From: Atlantibacter hermannii
GTDB taxonomy: Bacteria > Pseudomonadota > Gammaproteobacteria > Enterobacterales > Enterobacteriaceae
Direction: 5' to 3'
Length of the DNA: 64,000 nt
NCBI RefSeq assembly: GCF_009907385.1
Contig: NZ_JAAATR010000001.1
Location: 1 to 64,000, forward strand
Shown here: positions 1 through 9,301 of the stretch, piece by piece
How the letters are laid out: every line of letters starts with the position of its first letter
How positions within the stretch are numbered: position 1 is the stretch's first letter
Notes under the pieces: generated by a model
Seen by the model: the letters and a program-made list of their open reading frames with translations, nothing else
Database searches by the model: none
What the model was told of the DNA's origin: nothing
Translations under genes and position numbers: made by a program

Positions 1-392
1 GTATATGACCCAAAGTGTCCTGAAATTCTGGATTCCATTTATCAAGTAAATACTTTGTCCATAATACAAGAAAAAAATAATTTCCACTGATTAAAAACCC
101 TCCATCATCGAAATAATTTAAGATTTTAACCCAGCCGATTTAGAAATAAATACCCACATCAATCATTGATATAAATAGTTATCAAATATCAAAGATAAGG
201 CAAAAAATACATAATATTCAATCAATTACATTTATATGTAAATATAATAAATTATAAAAATTTATAGGGTTAATTTATGATTGATATTTTCGTTATCATT
301 TTGAAATATCCCTATAGATTTACTTACATATAATTCTGAAATAAAATCCACGCATCCCATTATTATTTGCACGGATATAAACGCGTCTCTCA
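1..392 (+). promoter_or_regulatory. AT-rich region upstream of the porin gene
   Basis: This gene-free stretch is strikingly AT-rich compared with the GC-rich remainder of the window and contains long A/T runs. No open frame of note was seen. It presumably holds the porin promoter. Silent OmpS1-type porins are known to be controlled by H-NS, LeuO and OmpR through such AT-rich upstream DNA; that this applies here is inference. No individual operator could be assigned. Confidence 0.45.
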
Positions 393-416
393 ATGAACGT
401 AATAAGGAAAGCACTA

Positions 417-1502
417 ATGAATAGGAAAGTACTGGCACTCGTTATTCCTGCTTTATTAGCAGCAGGCGCAGCGCACGCTGCGGAAATTTATAATAAAAAC
501 GGCAATAAAGTTGATTTCTACGGCAAAATGGTCGGCGAGCGTATCTGGTCAAATACCGACGACAGCAACAGTGAGAATGCTGACACCTCTTATGCACGTT
601 TTGGCGTAAAAGGTGAGACGCAAATTGCCGATCAGTTCACCGGCTTCGGTCAATTCGAATACAACCTGGACGCCAGCCACCCGGAAGGCGCGCAGGATGA
701 ATCAACCCGTCTGGCTTTTGCTGGCCTTAAATATGCTCAGGCAGGCTCATTCGATTATGGTCGTAACTATGGCGTAGCTTATGATGCGGCGGCTTACACC
801 GATATGCTGGTTGAATGGGGCGGCGATTCATGGGCTTCCGCAGATAACTTCATGAACGGCCGTACCAATGGCGTTGCAACCTATCGTAACAATGATTTCT
901 TCGGTCTGGTCGAAGGCCTGAATTTTGCTATTCAGTATCAGGGCAAAAATAACGATCGTTCCGTGACGAAAGCAAACGGCGACGGTTACAGCCTGTCAGC
1001 CAGTTACAACTTCGACGGTTTTGGCTTTGTCGGCGTTTACGGCAAATCTGACCGTACCGACGAGCAGGCAGCAGACCACTATGGTGACACTGCTGAAGTC
1101 TGGTCTCTGGGCGCGAAATACGATGCCAATAACGTTTATGCCGCAGTGATGTACGGTGAAACCCGTAATATGACCGTGTTTGGCAATAACAATAACGGCA
1201 AATATTTTGCTAACAAAACGCAAAACATCGAAGCCGTTGTCCAGTACCAGTTCGATTTTGGCCTGCGTCCATCTTTGGGTTATGTCTATTCAACCGGCAA
1301 AGACCTTGGCGCGCGCGACAACCATCGCGGCGTTGATGCGGATCATGTGAACTACATTGAACTGGGTACCTGGTACTACTTCAACAAGAACATGAACGTG
1401 TATACCGCTTATAAATTCAACCTGCTGGATGAAGATGACGCGGCCATTACCGGTGCTGCTACAGACGATCAGTTCGCGATGGGTATCGTTTACCAGTTCT
1501 AA
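417..1502 (+). CDS. OmpC/OmpS1-type outer-membrane porin
   Basis: General diffusion porin forming a trimeric 16-strand beta-barrel in the outer membrane. The ATG at 417 is preferred over the in-frame ATG at 393 because AGGAAA at 405-410 sits six bases before it and it gives a standard 21-residue Sec signal ending AHA, followed by mature AEIYNKNGNKVDFYGK, the typical OmpC-family N terminus. The product has 361 residues and ends in the C-terminal aromatic residue F needed for barrel assembly. Its place upstream of serU matches E. coli yedS and Salmonella ompS1, so OmpS1 is the likeliest ortholog; an OmpC or OmpK36 paralog is the alternative. Family membership is sure, the paralog less so. Confidence 0.85.
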   Translation: MNRKVLALVIPALLAAGAAHAAEIYNKNGNKVDFYGKMVGERIWSNTDDSNSENADTSYARFGVKGETQIADQFTGFGQFEYNLDASHPEGAQDESTRLAFAGLKYAQAGSFDYGRNYGVAYDAAAYTDMLVEWGGDSWASADNFMNGRTNGVATYRNNDFFGLVEGLNFAIQYQGKNNDRSVTKANGDGYSLSASYNFDGFGFVGVYGKSDRTDEQAADHYGDTAEVWSLGAKYDANNVYAAVMYGETRNMTVFGNNNNGKYFANKTQNIEAVVQYQFDFGLRPSLGYVYSTGKDLGARDNHRGVDADHVNYIELGTWYYFNKNMNVYTAYKFNLLDEDDAAITGAATDDQFAMGIVYQF

Positions 1503-1551
1503 CCTAAGCGTACATGAAAGCTAATCATCCCTTGCGATGACGTTAGCGCTT

Positions 1552-1584
1552 AAAGCCTGAATCAGGAAACTGGTTCGGGCTTTT
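1552..1584 (+). terminator. Rho-independent terminator of the porin gene
   Basis: AAAGCCTGAATCAG and CTGGTTCGGGCTTTT form a stem with a GAAA loop (two G-U pairs) followed by a T run, 50 bases after the porin stop codon. Confidence 0.8.
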
Positions 1585-1705
1585 GTCTTTTGTATCATTA
1601 CATGTAATTTTTTGGTGTTAACAGAATGATTCAGACAAAATGAACCTGCTTTACAGCAAGTGTGACCGTGGTCGTTGCCAGGAAATGAGGTAACTGCTTG
1701 AATAG

Positions 1706-1795
1706 TGGCGGAGAGAGGGGGATTTGAACCCCCGGTAGAGTTGCCCCTACTCCGGTTTTCGAGACCGGTCCGTTCAGCCGCTCCGGCATCTCTCC
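1706..1795 (-). tRNA. serU: tRNA-Ser (anticodon CGA)
   Basis: A 90-base class II tRNA on the minus strand, from GGAGAGATGCCGGAGCGG to an encoded CCA end. The anticodon loop reads TCTCGAAA, giving CGA, which decodes UCG. The long variable arm typical of tRNA-Ser is present. The position just before mtfA is that of E. coli serU. Confidence 0.95.
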
Positions 1796-1889
1796 GTTTT
1801 GAACGGTTGCCATGATGCCAGGTTATTTGGCATTTTAATAGTCCTTGCCCTTTCAATTTTGTTCAAATGACGACTTTGCGAGCAGATAG

Positions 1890-2681
1890 ATGATTAAGTG
1901 GCCGTGGAAAGCGAGTGAATCCACCTCATCAACGCCTCTTCCCTGGGATGAGGCGTTCACTATTCCCGTTTTAGCGGGCTTTACGTCATCGGAGCAGCAA
2001 AAGCTGATCCGTCTGGCTGAACGTTTTCTGCAACAAAAACGGCTGGTTGCCCTGCAGGGCTTTGAACTGGATGAACTTAAAACAGCCCGGATCGCCCTGC
2101 TCTTTTGCCTGCCCGTCATGGAATTAGGCGTTGAATGGCTGGATGGCTTCCACGAAGTGCTGATCTACCCCGCACCCTTTGTGGTGGATGATGAATGGGA
2201 AGACGATATTGGCCTGGTCCATAATCAGCGTTCGGTTCAATCGGGGCAAAGCTGGCAGCAAGGACCGATTATTCTTAACTGGCTGGATATTCATGACTCC
2301 TTTGACGCGTCCGGCTTCAATCTGATTGTTCATGAGGTCGCTCACAAGCTGGATATGCGTAATGGCGACCGTGCAAGCGGCGTGCCCTTTATCGCCCTGC
2401 GAGATGTGGCAGGCTGGGAACACGATCTCCATGCTGCCATGAGCAATATCCAGGATGAGATCGATCTGGTGGGTGAAAACGCCACAAGCATTGACGCCTA
2501 CGCCGCAACCGACCCGGCGGAATGTTTTGCCGTCCTGTCTGAATACTTTTTTAGCGCGCCGCAACTCTTCGCCCCGCGCTTTCCATCGCTGTGGCAGCGA
2601 TTCTGTCAGTTTTACGGCCAGGATCCGTTACAACGCCTCTATTCAGGTGAAACGGATCGCTGGACGGAACAAGTCCATTAA
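1890..2681 (+). CDS. mtfA: Mlc titration factor A, zinc metallopeptidase
   Basis: Cytoplasmic gluzincin-like aminopeptidase that binds the glucose repressor Mlc and so modulates expression of the ptsG glucose transporter. The 263-residue protein is close to the 265-residue E. coli MtfA (YeeI) over its whole length. The zinc site is visible as HEVAH (H148, E149, H152), with E211 in the DPAECF segment as the expected third ligand. The gene lies between serU and the first tRNA-Asn as in E. coli, as a single unit without a clear terminator before the tRNA promoter. Confidence 0.95.
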   Translation: MIKWPWKASESTSSTPLPWDEAFTIPVLAGFTSSEQQKLIRLAERFLQQKRLVALQGFELDELKTARIALLFCLPVMELGVEWLDGFHEVLIYPAPFVVDDEWEDDIGLVHNQRSVQSGQSWQQGPIILNWLDIHDSFDASGFNLIVHEVAHKLDMRNGDRASGVPFIALRDVAGWEHDLHAAMSNIQDEIDLVGENATSIDAYAATDPAECFAVLSEYFFSAPQLFAPRFPSLWQRFCQFYGQDPLQRLYSGETDRWTEQVH

Positions 2682-2734
2682 ACGGGCAAAATGATGCGAA
2701 AACAGCCAATTGAATCAAAGCGTTAATTTTTGCA

Positions 2735-2763
2735 TTGACACATATAGGGACCGCTATTACTAT
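2735..2763 (+). promoter_or_regulatory. Sigma-70 promoter of tRNA-Asn 1
   Basis: Perfect -35 TTGACA (2735-2740), a 17-base spacer and -10 TACTAT (2758-2763), ending 18 bases before the tRNA. The same architecture recurs at the other asn tRNA copies. Confidence 0.85.
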
Positions 2764-2781
2764 GCGACCCGTTCACACGAT

Positions 2782-2857
2782 TCCTCTGTAGTTCAGTCGG
2801 TAGAACGGCGGACTGTTAATCCGTATGTCACTGGTTCGAGTCCAGTCAGAGGAGCCA
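2782..2857 (+). tRNA. asnT: tRNA-Asn (GTT), copy 1
   Basis: A 76-base tRNA from TCCTCTGTAGTTCAG to an encoded CCA; the anticodon loop CTGTTAATC gives GTT for asparagine. Identical in sequence to three other copies in this window. It follows mtfA, the position of E. coli asnT. Confidence 0.95.
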
Positions 2858-2865
2858 GATTCAGA

Positions 2866-2898
2866 AAATCCCGCTTAAGCATCCTTAAGCGGGATTTT
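2866..2898 (+). terminator. Terminator of tRNA-Asn 1
   Basis: AAATCCCGCTTAAG and CTTAAGCGGGATTTTT form a long stem followed by T residues, nine bases after the tRNA. Confidence 0.9.
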
Positions 2899-2931
2899 TG
2901 CTTTTTGGCCGAGGTAAGTAAGCAACAGACG

Positions 2932-3882
2932 TTATATCTGATAATCAATGACCAACTCATCGCTTTCCAGCGCCTGACGCTTGATTTCTTCCACCGACAG
3001 CGCTGAATTACATAATTCAATAAAGCGCCAAACATAATTGCGCTGCAACTGCCCACGTTTCAACCCTAACCAGACGGTATTTGCATCGAACAGATGGCGT
3101 ACATCCCGTCTCACCAACTGCCCGCTGTCATGCTCACCACTTGCCTGTTCCGCGACAATGCCAATCCCAAGCCCCAGCTCAACGTAGGTTTTGATCACGT
3201 CGGAATCCTGTGCGCTCAGCACAATATCGGGCACGATACCTTTACGGGCAAACGCCTCATCAATACGCGAGCGCCCCGTAATCCCCTGTCGATAAGTGAT
3301 GAGCGGCCAACGGCCTAACTCGTCCAGCGTCACCGGCACAGCATGGGAGAGCGCATGGCCTGCGGGGATCAGCAGGCTATGCGACCAGCGGAACCACGGA
3401 TAGGCCACCAGCAGCGGATCGTTACTCAGACGCTCGCTGGCGATACCAATATCCGCCGTACCATTTTCCAGTAGGGTTTCGATTTCCTGCGGCGTGCCCT
3501 GAATCAATTCCAGCCGGACTTCCGGGAACAGCGCGCGAAAAGATTTAATTACTGCAGGCAGGCTGTAGCGCGCCTGGGTATGCGTGGTGGCAATGGTCAG
3601 AATGCCGCTGGTATCGTTAGAAAACAGATCCGCCAGACGGCGGATATTACTGGCTTCATTCAGAATGCGTTCGGCAATCACCAGCAGAGCTTTACCCGGC
3701 TCGGTCATGCCCAATAAGCGCTTACCGCGGCGAATAAAAATTTCGATGCCCAGCTCATCTTCCAGCTCGCGTATATGGCGGCTGACGCCGGATTGCGAGG
3801 TATAGAGCATACTGGCGACTTCAGTCAGGTTGTAATCCCGCTTCGCCGCCTCGCGGATAATTTTGAGTTGCTGAAAATTCAT
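2932..3882 (-). CDS. cbl: LysR-type regulator Cbl (CysB-like)
   Basis: Transcription activator of sulfate-starvation genes (tauABCD and ssuEADCB in E. coli), related to CysB, with an N-terminal winged helix and a substrate-binding-like effector domain. Starting at the ATG at 3882 gives 316 residues beginning MNFQQLKIIREAAKRDYNLT and ending IDYQI, the same length and ends as E. coli Cbl. The open frame extends upstream to 3960, but GGAG lies just before the tandem ATGs at 3885/3882, so the shorter form is used. It lies 100 bases downstream of nac on the same strand, as in E. coli, where Nac represses cbl. Confidence 0.95.
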   Translation of the reverse strand: MNFQQLKIIREAAKRDYNLTEVASMLYTSQSGVSRHIRELEDELGIEIFIRRGKRLLGMTEPGKALLVIAERILNEASNIRRLADLFSNDTSGILTIATTHTQARYSLPAVIKSFRALFPEVRLELIQGTPQEIETLLENGTADIGIASERLSNDPLLVAYPWFRWSHSLLIPAGHALSHAVPVTLDELGRWPLITYRQGITGRSRIDEAFARKGIVPDIVLSAQDSDVIKTYVELGLGIGIVAEQASGEHDSGQLVRRDVRHLFDANTVWLGLKRGQLQRNYVWRFIELCNSALSVEEIKRQALESDELVIDYQI

Positions 3883-3983
3883 CATGTCTCCAGAAGCATT
3901 CTGATATAACGCTATTGTTAAAGTCTGTGCTTCTGCATAACAAATAATAAAAACCAGCAACTTATGCTTTTCAGGAATATAAA

Positions 3984-4901
3984 CTAGCTGACCAGCAGCA
4001 GCTCACGGCTCTCCATCACAGGGCGGGAAATCAGCGACATAAGAATGTCTTTTACCGCCTGGGCCTGCGGCGAAAGCGACATATGCGCCGAGACATTCAG
4101 TGACAGCGGCAAATTCAGCGTCGGGCTGGAAATGCGCGCCGTCCAGCCGTTTGCCGATTGCGCCAGTGAACGTGCGGCAGATTCCGGCAATACCGTGACC
4201 CCCATACCGCTTGCGATGGCAGCGGTCAGCGTTGAAACCGAATCGATTTCGCCAATAATTTTGGCCGAGAGTCGACGTAGCGAAAAGGCTTCGTCAACGC
4301 GTTTGCGCACCGCGCAAAAATCACGCGGCAGGAATAAATTCATCTCCGCCACGCTGGCTAAATCCACCTGCTGCCCGGGGCAATCCCGGGTGCCGACTAA
4401 AAACAACTCTTCTTTGAGCAACGGCTGGCTGGCGATGCCGGCAACCGGCGCGCGATCGTACAGCACCGCCATATCCAGCTGGCCGCCAAGCAGTTTATCG
4501 TTCAACTGCGCGCCGCTGTTTTCCTGAAGGTAAACCAGCACCTCCGGCAGCTCGTTGCGTACCGCCTGCAGCAGCGGCATGGTGATCGCCGCAGCGGCGG
4601 TACCCGGCGCAAGGCCAATTGACACGTGCCCGCTTAACGTATGCCCCACATTATGCACCGCCAGTTGAGCTTGCTCGCACTGGCGCAGAATGGTCCGCGC
4701 ATGGGCATAGAGAATTTTCCCGGCCTCGGTTGGCGTGACGCCGCGCTTGGTGCGAATAAGCAGTTGCTGATCCATCTCACCTTCCAGCGTTGCCACCTGC
4801 TGGCTCAGCGCTGGTTGGGCGATATGCAGCACTTCAGCCGCCTGGGTCAGGCTACCGATATCAACGATTTTTACGAAATACTTCAGGCGTCTAAGGTTCA
4901 T
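3984..4901 (-). CDS. nac: Nitrogen assimilation control regulator Nac
   Basis: LysR-family regulator that couples sigma-54-dependent nitrogen-starvation signalling to sigma-70 promoters. The 305-residue protein starts MNLRRLKYFVKIVDIGSLTQ, with the helix-turn-helix in the first 60 residues and the usual LysR effector domain after it. The ATG at 4901 follows AGGGGG at a good distance. A sigma-54 promoter lies 47 bases upstream, which is diagnostic for nac. cbl follows on the same strand. Confidence 0.95.
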   Translation of the reverse strand: MNLRRLKYFVKIVDIGSLTQAAEVLHIAQPALSQQVATLEGEMDQQLLIRTKRGVTPTEAGKILYAHARTILRQCEQAQLAVHNVGHTLSGHVSIGLAPGTAAAAITMPLLQAVRNELPEVLVYLQENSGAQLNDKLLGGQLDMAVLYDRAPVAGIASQPLLKEELFLVGTRDCPGQQVDLASVAEMNLFLPRDFCAVRKRVDEAFSLRRLSAKIIGEIDSVSTLTAAIASGMGVTVLPESAARSLAQSANGWTARISSPTLNLPLSLNVSAHMSLSPQAQAVKDILMSLISRPVMESRELLLVS

Positions 4902-4947
4902 ATGGCCCCCTGGAATGAAAACATGAACAAGCTGTTAACAATGAAAT

Positions 4948-4964
4948 TGCAAGATGCTTGCCAG
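4948..4964 (-). promoter_or_regulatory. Sigma-54 promoter of nac
   Basis: On the minus strand the sequence reads CTGGCAAGCATCTTGCA: TGGCA at -24 and TTGCA at -12 with the exact spacing of the TGGCAC-N5-TTGCA consensus. About 130 bases upstream (5079-5085) TGCACCA matches an NtrC half-site; the second half is poor, so that site is tentative. The region 4902-5214 holds no gene. Confidence 0.85.
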
Positions 4965-5214
4965 TTTTTTCTTTGCCGGAAAGGCGCCTTTAACCTGCTG
5001 GATAATAAGAGAAACGAATCTTTGAACGTATTTTAAAAATGGAATAGTGTTTTGCTTCTGCCCCATAAGAGGTAGTCATGCACCATTTGCGGGCGTCAGT
5101 GTACGCGTTGCCGCCAGTTCACTGATAACCCTTACGATTCTGCCCATATGCGGCGTTTGCATTGCCAGGCTGACGGAAAATTCAGCAATCAAAAAGTTTT
5201 AGGCAAAACAGGCT

Positions 5215-5243
5215 TTGACAAGGCGATCGGCCCCCGTTAACAT
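5215..5243 (+). promoter_or_regulatory. Sigma-70 promoter of tRNA-Asn 2
   Basis: -35 TTGACA (5215-5220), 17-base spacer, -10 TAACAT (5238-5243). Confidence 0.8.
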
Positions 5244-5261
5244 GCGCCCCGTTCACACGAT

Positions 5262-5337
5262 TCCTCTGTAGTTCAGTCGGTAGAACGGCGGACTGTTAAT
5301 CCGTATGTCACTGGTTCGAGTCCAGTCAGAGGAGCCA
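5262..5337 (+). tRNA. tRNA-Asn (GTT), copy 2
   Basis: Same 76-base sequence as copy 1, including encoded CCA, and the conserved GTTCACACGAT leader just upstream. It corresponds to one of E. coli asnU/asnV/asnW, but gene order differs, so no symbol is given. Confidence 0.95.
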
Positions 5338-5346
5338 GATTCAGAG

Positions 5347-5379
5347 AAGCCCGCTTAAGGAAACTTAAGCGGGCTTTTT
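5347..5379 (+). terminator. Terminator of tRNA-Asn 2
   Basis: AAGCCCGCTTAAG, GAAA loop, CTTAAGCGGGCTTTTT: a 13-base-pair stem with a T tail. Confidence 0.9.
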
Positions 5380-5415
5380 GTTTCAACCGCTCAGCCCGCT
5401 GCGGTTTCACCCCCC

Positions 5416-6129
5416 TCACACCCCACCCAGATATGCCTTCCTCACTTCCGGGTTTACCAACAATTCCGCACCGCTGCCGCTCAGGCGAATTTCCCCGTTA
5501 GTCATCACATACCCCCGATCGGAGAGTTTCAGCGCGTGGTTGGCGTTTTGCTCCACCAGAAACAGCGTCACGCCCTGCAGAGTCAGTTCGCGCAGGATCT
5601 GAAAAATCTGTTTCACCACCAGCGGCGCGAGGCCCAGACTCGGCTCGTCCAGCAGGAGTAATTTGGGGCGGCTCATCAACGCCCGGGCGATAGACAGCAT
5701 CTGCTGTTCGCCGCCGGATAACGTCATCGCCCGCTGACTGCGCCGCTCCTCAAGCCGCGGAAACAGTTGGTACATGCGCGCTTTATCTTCTTTCTGATAG
5801 CGATTGCCGATGGCAATCGCGCCCATCAGCAGGTTTTCCTCCACCGTCATATCCGGGAAAATACGCCGCCCTTCCGGGGCCTGGGCGATGCCGTTGCTGG
5901 CAATAAAATGGGTGGAGCGACGGCTGATATCTTCGCCCCGGTAGAGAATTTGCCCGCTGGCGATGCGCGGCTGGCCGAAAATCGACATCAGCAGGGTGGA
6001 TTTGCCCGCGCCGTTCGCGCCAATCAGCGAGACGGTTTCGCCCTCGTTTACCGTCAGCGAGATGCCTTTCAGCGCCTGGATTGGCCCATAAAACACATCA
6101 ACATCACGAAACTCCAGCAGCGGCTTCAT
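5416..6129 (-). CDS. Branched-chain amino acid type ABC transporter ATPase (LivF-like)
   Basis: One of two cytoplasmic ATPases of a HAAT-family importer. In 237 residues it has Walker A GANGAGKS (about 37-44), signature LSGGEQQ (137-143) and Walker B LLLLDEP (157-163), with the short C terminus typical of LivF. It is the last gene of a five-gene minus-strand operon, and its ATG overlaps the LivG-like stop by four bases (ATGA). The family (LivF, or the UrtE-type branch) is sure. The substrate is not: leucine-type amino acids are usual, but HAAT systems also carry urea, amides and aromatic acids. Confidence 0.9.
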   Translation of the reverse strand: MKPLLEFRDVDVFYGPIQALKGISLTVNEGETVSLIGANGAGKSTLLMSIFGQPRIASGQILYRGEDISRRSTHFIASNGIAQAPEGRRIFPDMTVEENLLMGAIAIGNRYQKEDKARMYQLFPRLEERRSQRAMTLSGGEQQMLSIARALMSRPKLLLLDEPSLGLAPLVVKQIFQILRELTLQGVTLFLVEQNANHALKLSDRGYVMTNGEIRLSGSGAELLVNPEVRKAYLGGV

Positions 6130-6998
6130 CCCGTCACCTCCTCTTCCTCTGCGCCCAGGTAGGCGGCGATAACGCTGGGGTTGTGCTGGATTTCCTGCGG
6201 CGCGCCGCGCGCTATGACGTTGCCATGATCCAGTACGATAACGTGGTCGGAAATCTCCATCACCATGCCCATATCGTGTTCAATCAGCAGCACCGTGACG
6301 CCGTGTTGCTGGCGCAGCAGCCGCAGAATGCGGCTCAGGGCGTGGGTTTCCACCGGGTTAAGCCCGGCGGCGGGTTCGTCCAGGCAGATCATCTCCGGCC
6401 CGGTACACATGGCACGGGCGATTTCCAGCCGACGCTGCTGCCCATAAGAGAGCGTGCCCGCCAGCCGGTTGGCGCAATCCACCATTTCCACCACTTCCAG
6501 CCAGTAAAACGCCCGGTCCAGCGCCTGGTTTTCTGCCCGGCGGTACGCGGCAGTGTTAATAATCCCGGCAATCAGATTACGGTTCGCCAGCCTGTGCTGG
6601 GCCACCAGCAGATTTTCTACCACCGACATTTCACGGAATAAGCGGATATTCTGGAAGGTGCGCGCCAGTCCGGCCCGGTTAACCAGGTGGGTGCCGCCAA
6701 ACATTTTGTAGTAGAGCCGCGAACCGAGCCGTCGGGGATGCAGGAAATCACCCGCACGCAGCTTTTGCCCCAGCACCTCGATGATGTCGGTAGGCGTGCG
6801 CGTGTTCAGCAGGATCGCGCCGCCGGTAGCGTGATAAAACCCGGTCAGACAGTTAAAGACCGTGGTTTTACCCGCCCCGTTGGGGCCGATCAACGCGGTG
6901 ATCGAACCGCGCTCCACGTCCAGATTGACGTCGTTAAGCGCGTTAATGCCGCCAAAATGCATCATCAGATGTTCCACTCGCAGGATACTGTCGCTCAT
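6126..6998 (-). CDS. Branched-chain amino acid type ABC transporter ATPase (LivG-like)
   Basis: Second ATPase of the same importer, 290 residues. Walker A GPNGAGKT (38-45), signature LSYGQQR (183-189), Walker B MICLDEP (203-209), and the long insert between Walker A and signature that marks LivG against LivF. Start and stop overlap the neighbouring genes by four bases each (ATGA junctions), which points to translational coupling of M, G and F. Confidence 0.9.
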   Translation of the reverse strand: MSDSILRVEHLMMHFGGINALNDVNLDVERGSITALIGPNGAGKTTVFNCLTGFYHATGGAILLNTRTPTDIIEVLGQKLRAGDFLHPRRLGSRLYYKMFGGTHLVNRAGLARTFQNIRLFREMSVVENLLVAQHRLANRNLIAGIINTAAYRRAENQALDRAFYWLEVVEMVDCANRLAGTLSYGQQRRLEIARAMCTGPEMICLDEPAAGLNPVETHALSRILRLLRQQHGVTVLLIEHDMGMVMEISDHVIVLDHGNVIARGAPQEIQHNPSVIAAYLGAEEEEVTG

Positions 6999-8281
6999 GG
7001 CGCCACTCCTTTGCGGGTGGCGAACCCGGCGCGGCTGGTGCGCACCAGCCCGCGGGGCCGCCAGATCATCATCACCACCATTAACACGCCGAACAACAGC
7101 ACGCGGTATTCGGCAAAACTTCTCAGCAGTTCCGGCGCCACGGTCAGCACAAATGCGGCCAGCACTACGCCGAGCGTCGAGCCCATGCCGCCCAGCACCA
7201 CAATGGCGAGGATCAATGCCGATTCGAAGAAGGTAAATGACGTTGGATTGACAAATCCCTGATACGTGGCGAAGAACACGCCGGCGATCCCGGCGGTTGA
7301 CGCACCGATCATAAAAGCTGAAAGCTTCACCAGCACGTGGTTGAGCCCCAGCGAGCGGCAGGCGATTTCATCTTCACGCAGCGCCTCCCAGGCCCGGCCT
7401 ATCGGCATCCGCGTCAGGCGATGCTTGATAAACAGCACCAGCAGCACCACCAGAACCAGGACCGCGTAAATAAAAATAAACTTCAGGTTAGGGTTATAAG
7501 AAAGACTGAAAAACTCATGGAACGGAACGCCGCCGTCTTTGGCGCGCCGGGAAAACTCCAGCCCGAACAACGTCGGCGCGGGGACGGAAATCCCGTTCGG
7601 CCCGCCGGTAAAGCTCAGCCAGTTGTTGAGCACCAACCGGATGATCTCCCCAAATCCGAGGGTGACAATCGCCAGGTAATCCCCGTGCATCCGCAATACC
7701 GGAAAGCCGAGCAGCGCCCCGGCCAGCGCGGCAAGCAGCGCGCCCAGCGGGAGCATCACCCAAAAGCCCAGCCCCAGACACTGATAGCCCAGTGCCAGCC
7801 CGTAAGCGCCGATGGCGTAAAACGCCACGTAGCCCAGGTCGAGTAGCCCGGCCAGGCCCACCACGATATTCAGCCCTAATCCGAGCAGCACGTAAATCAG
7901 CCCGAGGATCGCCACGGTAAGCAGGTACTTGGTGGCGACAAACGGAAACAGCAGCGCCAGCACCATCAACAACGGGATCGCCCAGCGCAACGGCGATTTA
8001 TAATCCGAGGGGCGCACGTAGACGCCGTCGTCCCCGCTTTCGAACTGGCGGGCAAACCGCCGCCCGCGCGACGTTTGCAGCGCCAGGCTCAGAACGAAGC
8101 GCCCCGCCATTACCACCGCCACCAGCAGCGCCACGCGATCCGGCGACAGCGTATAGCTGTAGCCGCGCAGCACCACCCCGACGATCGGCCCAAATACCAC
8201 CAGTGCGCATAGCCCTGCCAGTACGGTATCCAGCAGGCATTTTTTGATATCGATTCCTGGCTTCAGTGCCGCATCTGTCAT
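6995..8281 (-). CDS. Branched-chain amino acid type ABC permease (LivM-like)
   Basis: Inner-membrane permease of the importer, 428 residues. A long N-terminal extension with extra hydrophobic segments precedes the core that starts near residue 95, as in LivM of enteric bacteria. The core carries [20 protein letters not shown] and the [16 protein letters not shown] cytoplasmic loop that contacts the ATPases. It begins ten bases after the LivH-like stop, with GGGG before the ATG at 8281. Confidence 0.9.
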   Translation of the reverse strand: MTDAALKPGIDIKKCLLDTVLAGLCALVVFGPIVGVVLRGYSYTLSPDRVALLVAVVMAGRFVLSLALQTSRGRRFARQFESGDDGVYVRPSDYKSPLRWAIPLLMVLALLFPFVATKYLLTVAILGLIYVLLGLGLNIVVGLAGLLDLGYVAFYAIGAYGLALGYQCLGLGFWVMLPLGALLAALAGALLGFPVLRMHGDYLAIVTLGFGEIIRLVLNNWLSFTGGPNGISVPAPTLFGLEFSRRAKDGGVPFHEFFSLSYNPNLKFIFIYAVLVLVVLLVLFIKHRLTRMPIGRAWEALREDEIACRSLGLNHVLVKLSAFMIGASTAGIAGVFFATYQGFVNPTSFTFFESALILAIVVLGGMGSTLGVVLAAFVLTVAPELLRSFAEYRVLLFGVLMVVMMIWRPRGLVRTSRAGFATRKGVAP

Positions 8282-8291
8282 CGTTTACCCC

Positions 8292-9206
8292 TTACACCTT
8301 CGCGACCACGGGACGGCCCAGCAAGCCTTGCGGGCGAAAAATCAGGATCACCACCAGCAGTGAAAACGAAAACACGTCTTTGTAATCGGAGTTCACCAGC
8401 CCGGCGAACTGCGCTTCGGCAACCCCCAGCAGCAGGCCGCCAAGCATCGCGCCGGGCAGCGAGCCTATGCCGCCCAACACCGCCGCGGTAAAGGCTTTAA
8501 TACCGATAATGAAACCGGCATAAAAATCGAAGGTCCCGTAGTTCATGGTGACCAGCACCCCCGCCAGCCCGGCCATCGATGCGCCGATGACAAATACCAG
8601 CGAGATCACCCGGTTGGTGTTGATGCCGAGAATCGACGCCATGCGCCGGTCCTGCTGGGTGGCGCGGCAGATCCGCCCCAGCCGGGTGAACTGGATAATC
8701 CACGTCAGCACCCCCATCCCCACCACGGCGGCCACCAGGATAAACACTTTGGTTAAGGTGATTTGCACTACGCCGTCGTCAACGTGGAAGCGCAGCACGC
8801 CGGTCAACAGCGTGGGAATGCCCTGCTGATTCGGCCCCTGGCTTAACTGAACGTAGTTTTGCAGGATCAGCGACATGCCGATGGCGGAGATCAGCGGTGC
8901 CAGCCGGGTGGAGTTGCGCAGCGGCCGGTAGGCGATGCGCTCAATCGCCCAGCCGTACACGGCGGTCACGGCGACGGTGAAAATCAGCGTACCGAAGATC
9001 AGCAGCGGGAAGGAGTGAATGCCGAAGCTGGCCAGCAGCGCCAGCCCGATGGCGCAGAGATAAGCCGAGATCATATAGACTTCGCCGTGAGCGAAATTGA
9101 TCATCCCGATAATGCCGTAAACCATGGTGTAGCCGATGGCGATCAAACCGTAGACAGCGCCTAACGTCAGCCCGTTGATCAGCTGTTGGAGAAAAAAAGC
9201 ATCCAT
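8292..9206 (-). CDS. Branched-chain amino acid type ABC permease (LivH-like)
   Basis: Partner permease, 304 residues, with about eight membrane segments. LTLGAVYGLIAIGYTMVYGI at the N terminus and the RATQQDRRMASILGIN loop are hallmarks of LivH. It follows the binding-protein gene after a 95-base gap that contains a stable hairpin. The Shine-Dalgarno sequence before ATG 9206 is weak (GAGAG). Confidence 0.92.
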   Translation of the reverse strand: MDAFFLQQLINGLTLGAVYGLIAIGYTMVYGIIGMINFAHGEVYMISAYLCAIGLALLASFGIHSFPLLIFGTLIFTVAVTAVYGWAIERIAYRPLRNSTRLAPLISAIGMSLILQNYVQLSQGPNQQGIPTLLTGVLRFHVDDGVVQITLTKVFILVAAVVGMGVLTWIIQFTRLGRICRATQQDRRMASILGINTNRVISLVFVIGASMAGLAGVLVTMNYGTFDFYAGFIIGIKAFTAAVLGGIGSLPGAMLGGLLLGVAEAQFAGLVNSDYKDVFSFSLLVVILIFRPQGLLGRPVVAKV

Positions 9207-9230
9207 ATCAACACTCTCGCCAGTGAGAAA

Positions 9231-9251
9231 GCGGCCCGAGAGCCGGGCCGC
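9231..9251 (-). other. Intercistronic hairpin between binding-protein and permease genes
   Basis: GCGGCCCG and CGGGCCGC form an eight-base-pair GC stem with a five-base loop and no T run. Such hairpins after binding-protein genes commonly stabilise the upstream mRNA and lower expression of the membrane genes; that role here is inferred. Confidence 0.6.
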
Positions 9252-9301
9252 CTTCAGTGTCGCGGCGTTTTACCTGGCGGCAAAACGGACGGGGCGGCAA
9301 A

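Noticed and set aside
1521..1856. Minus-strand ORF covering the tRNA-Ser region
   Set aside because: It spans the tRNA-Ser gene and has no protein-like motif.
2710..3006. ORFs running through tRNA-Asn copy 1
   Set aside because: Their sequence is mostly translated tRNA and terminator; similar frames recur at the other tRNA-Asn copies only because the tRNA is repeated.
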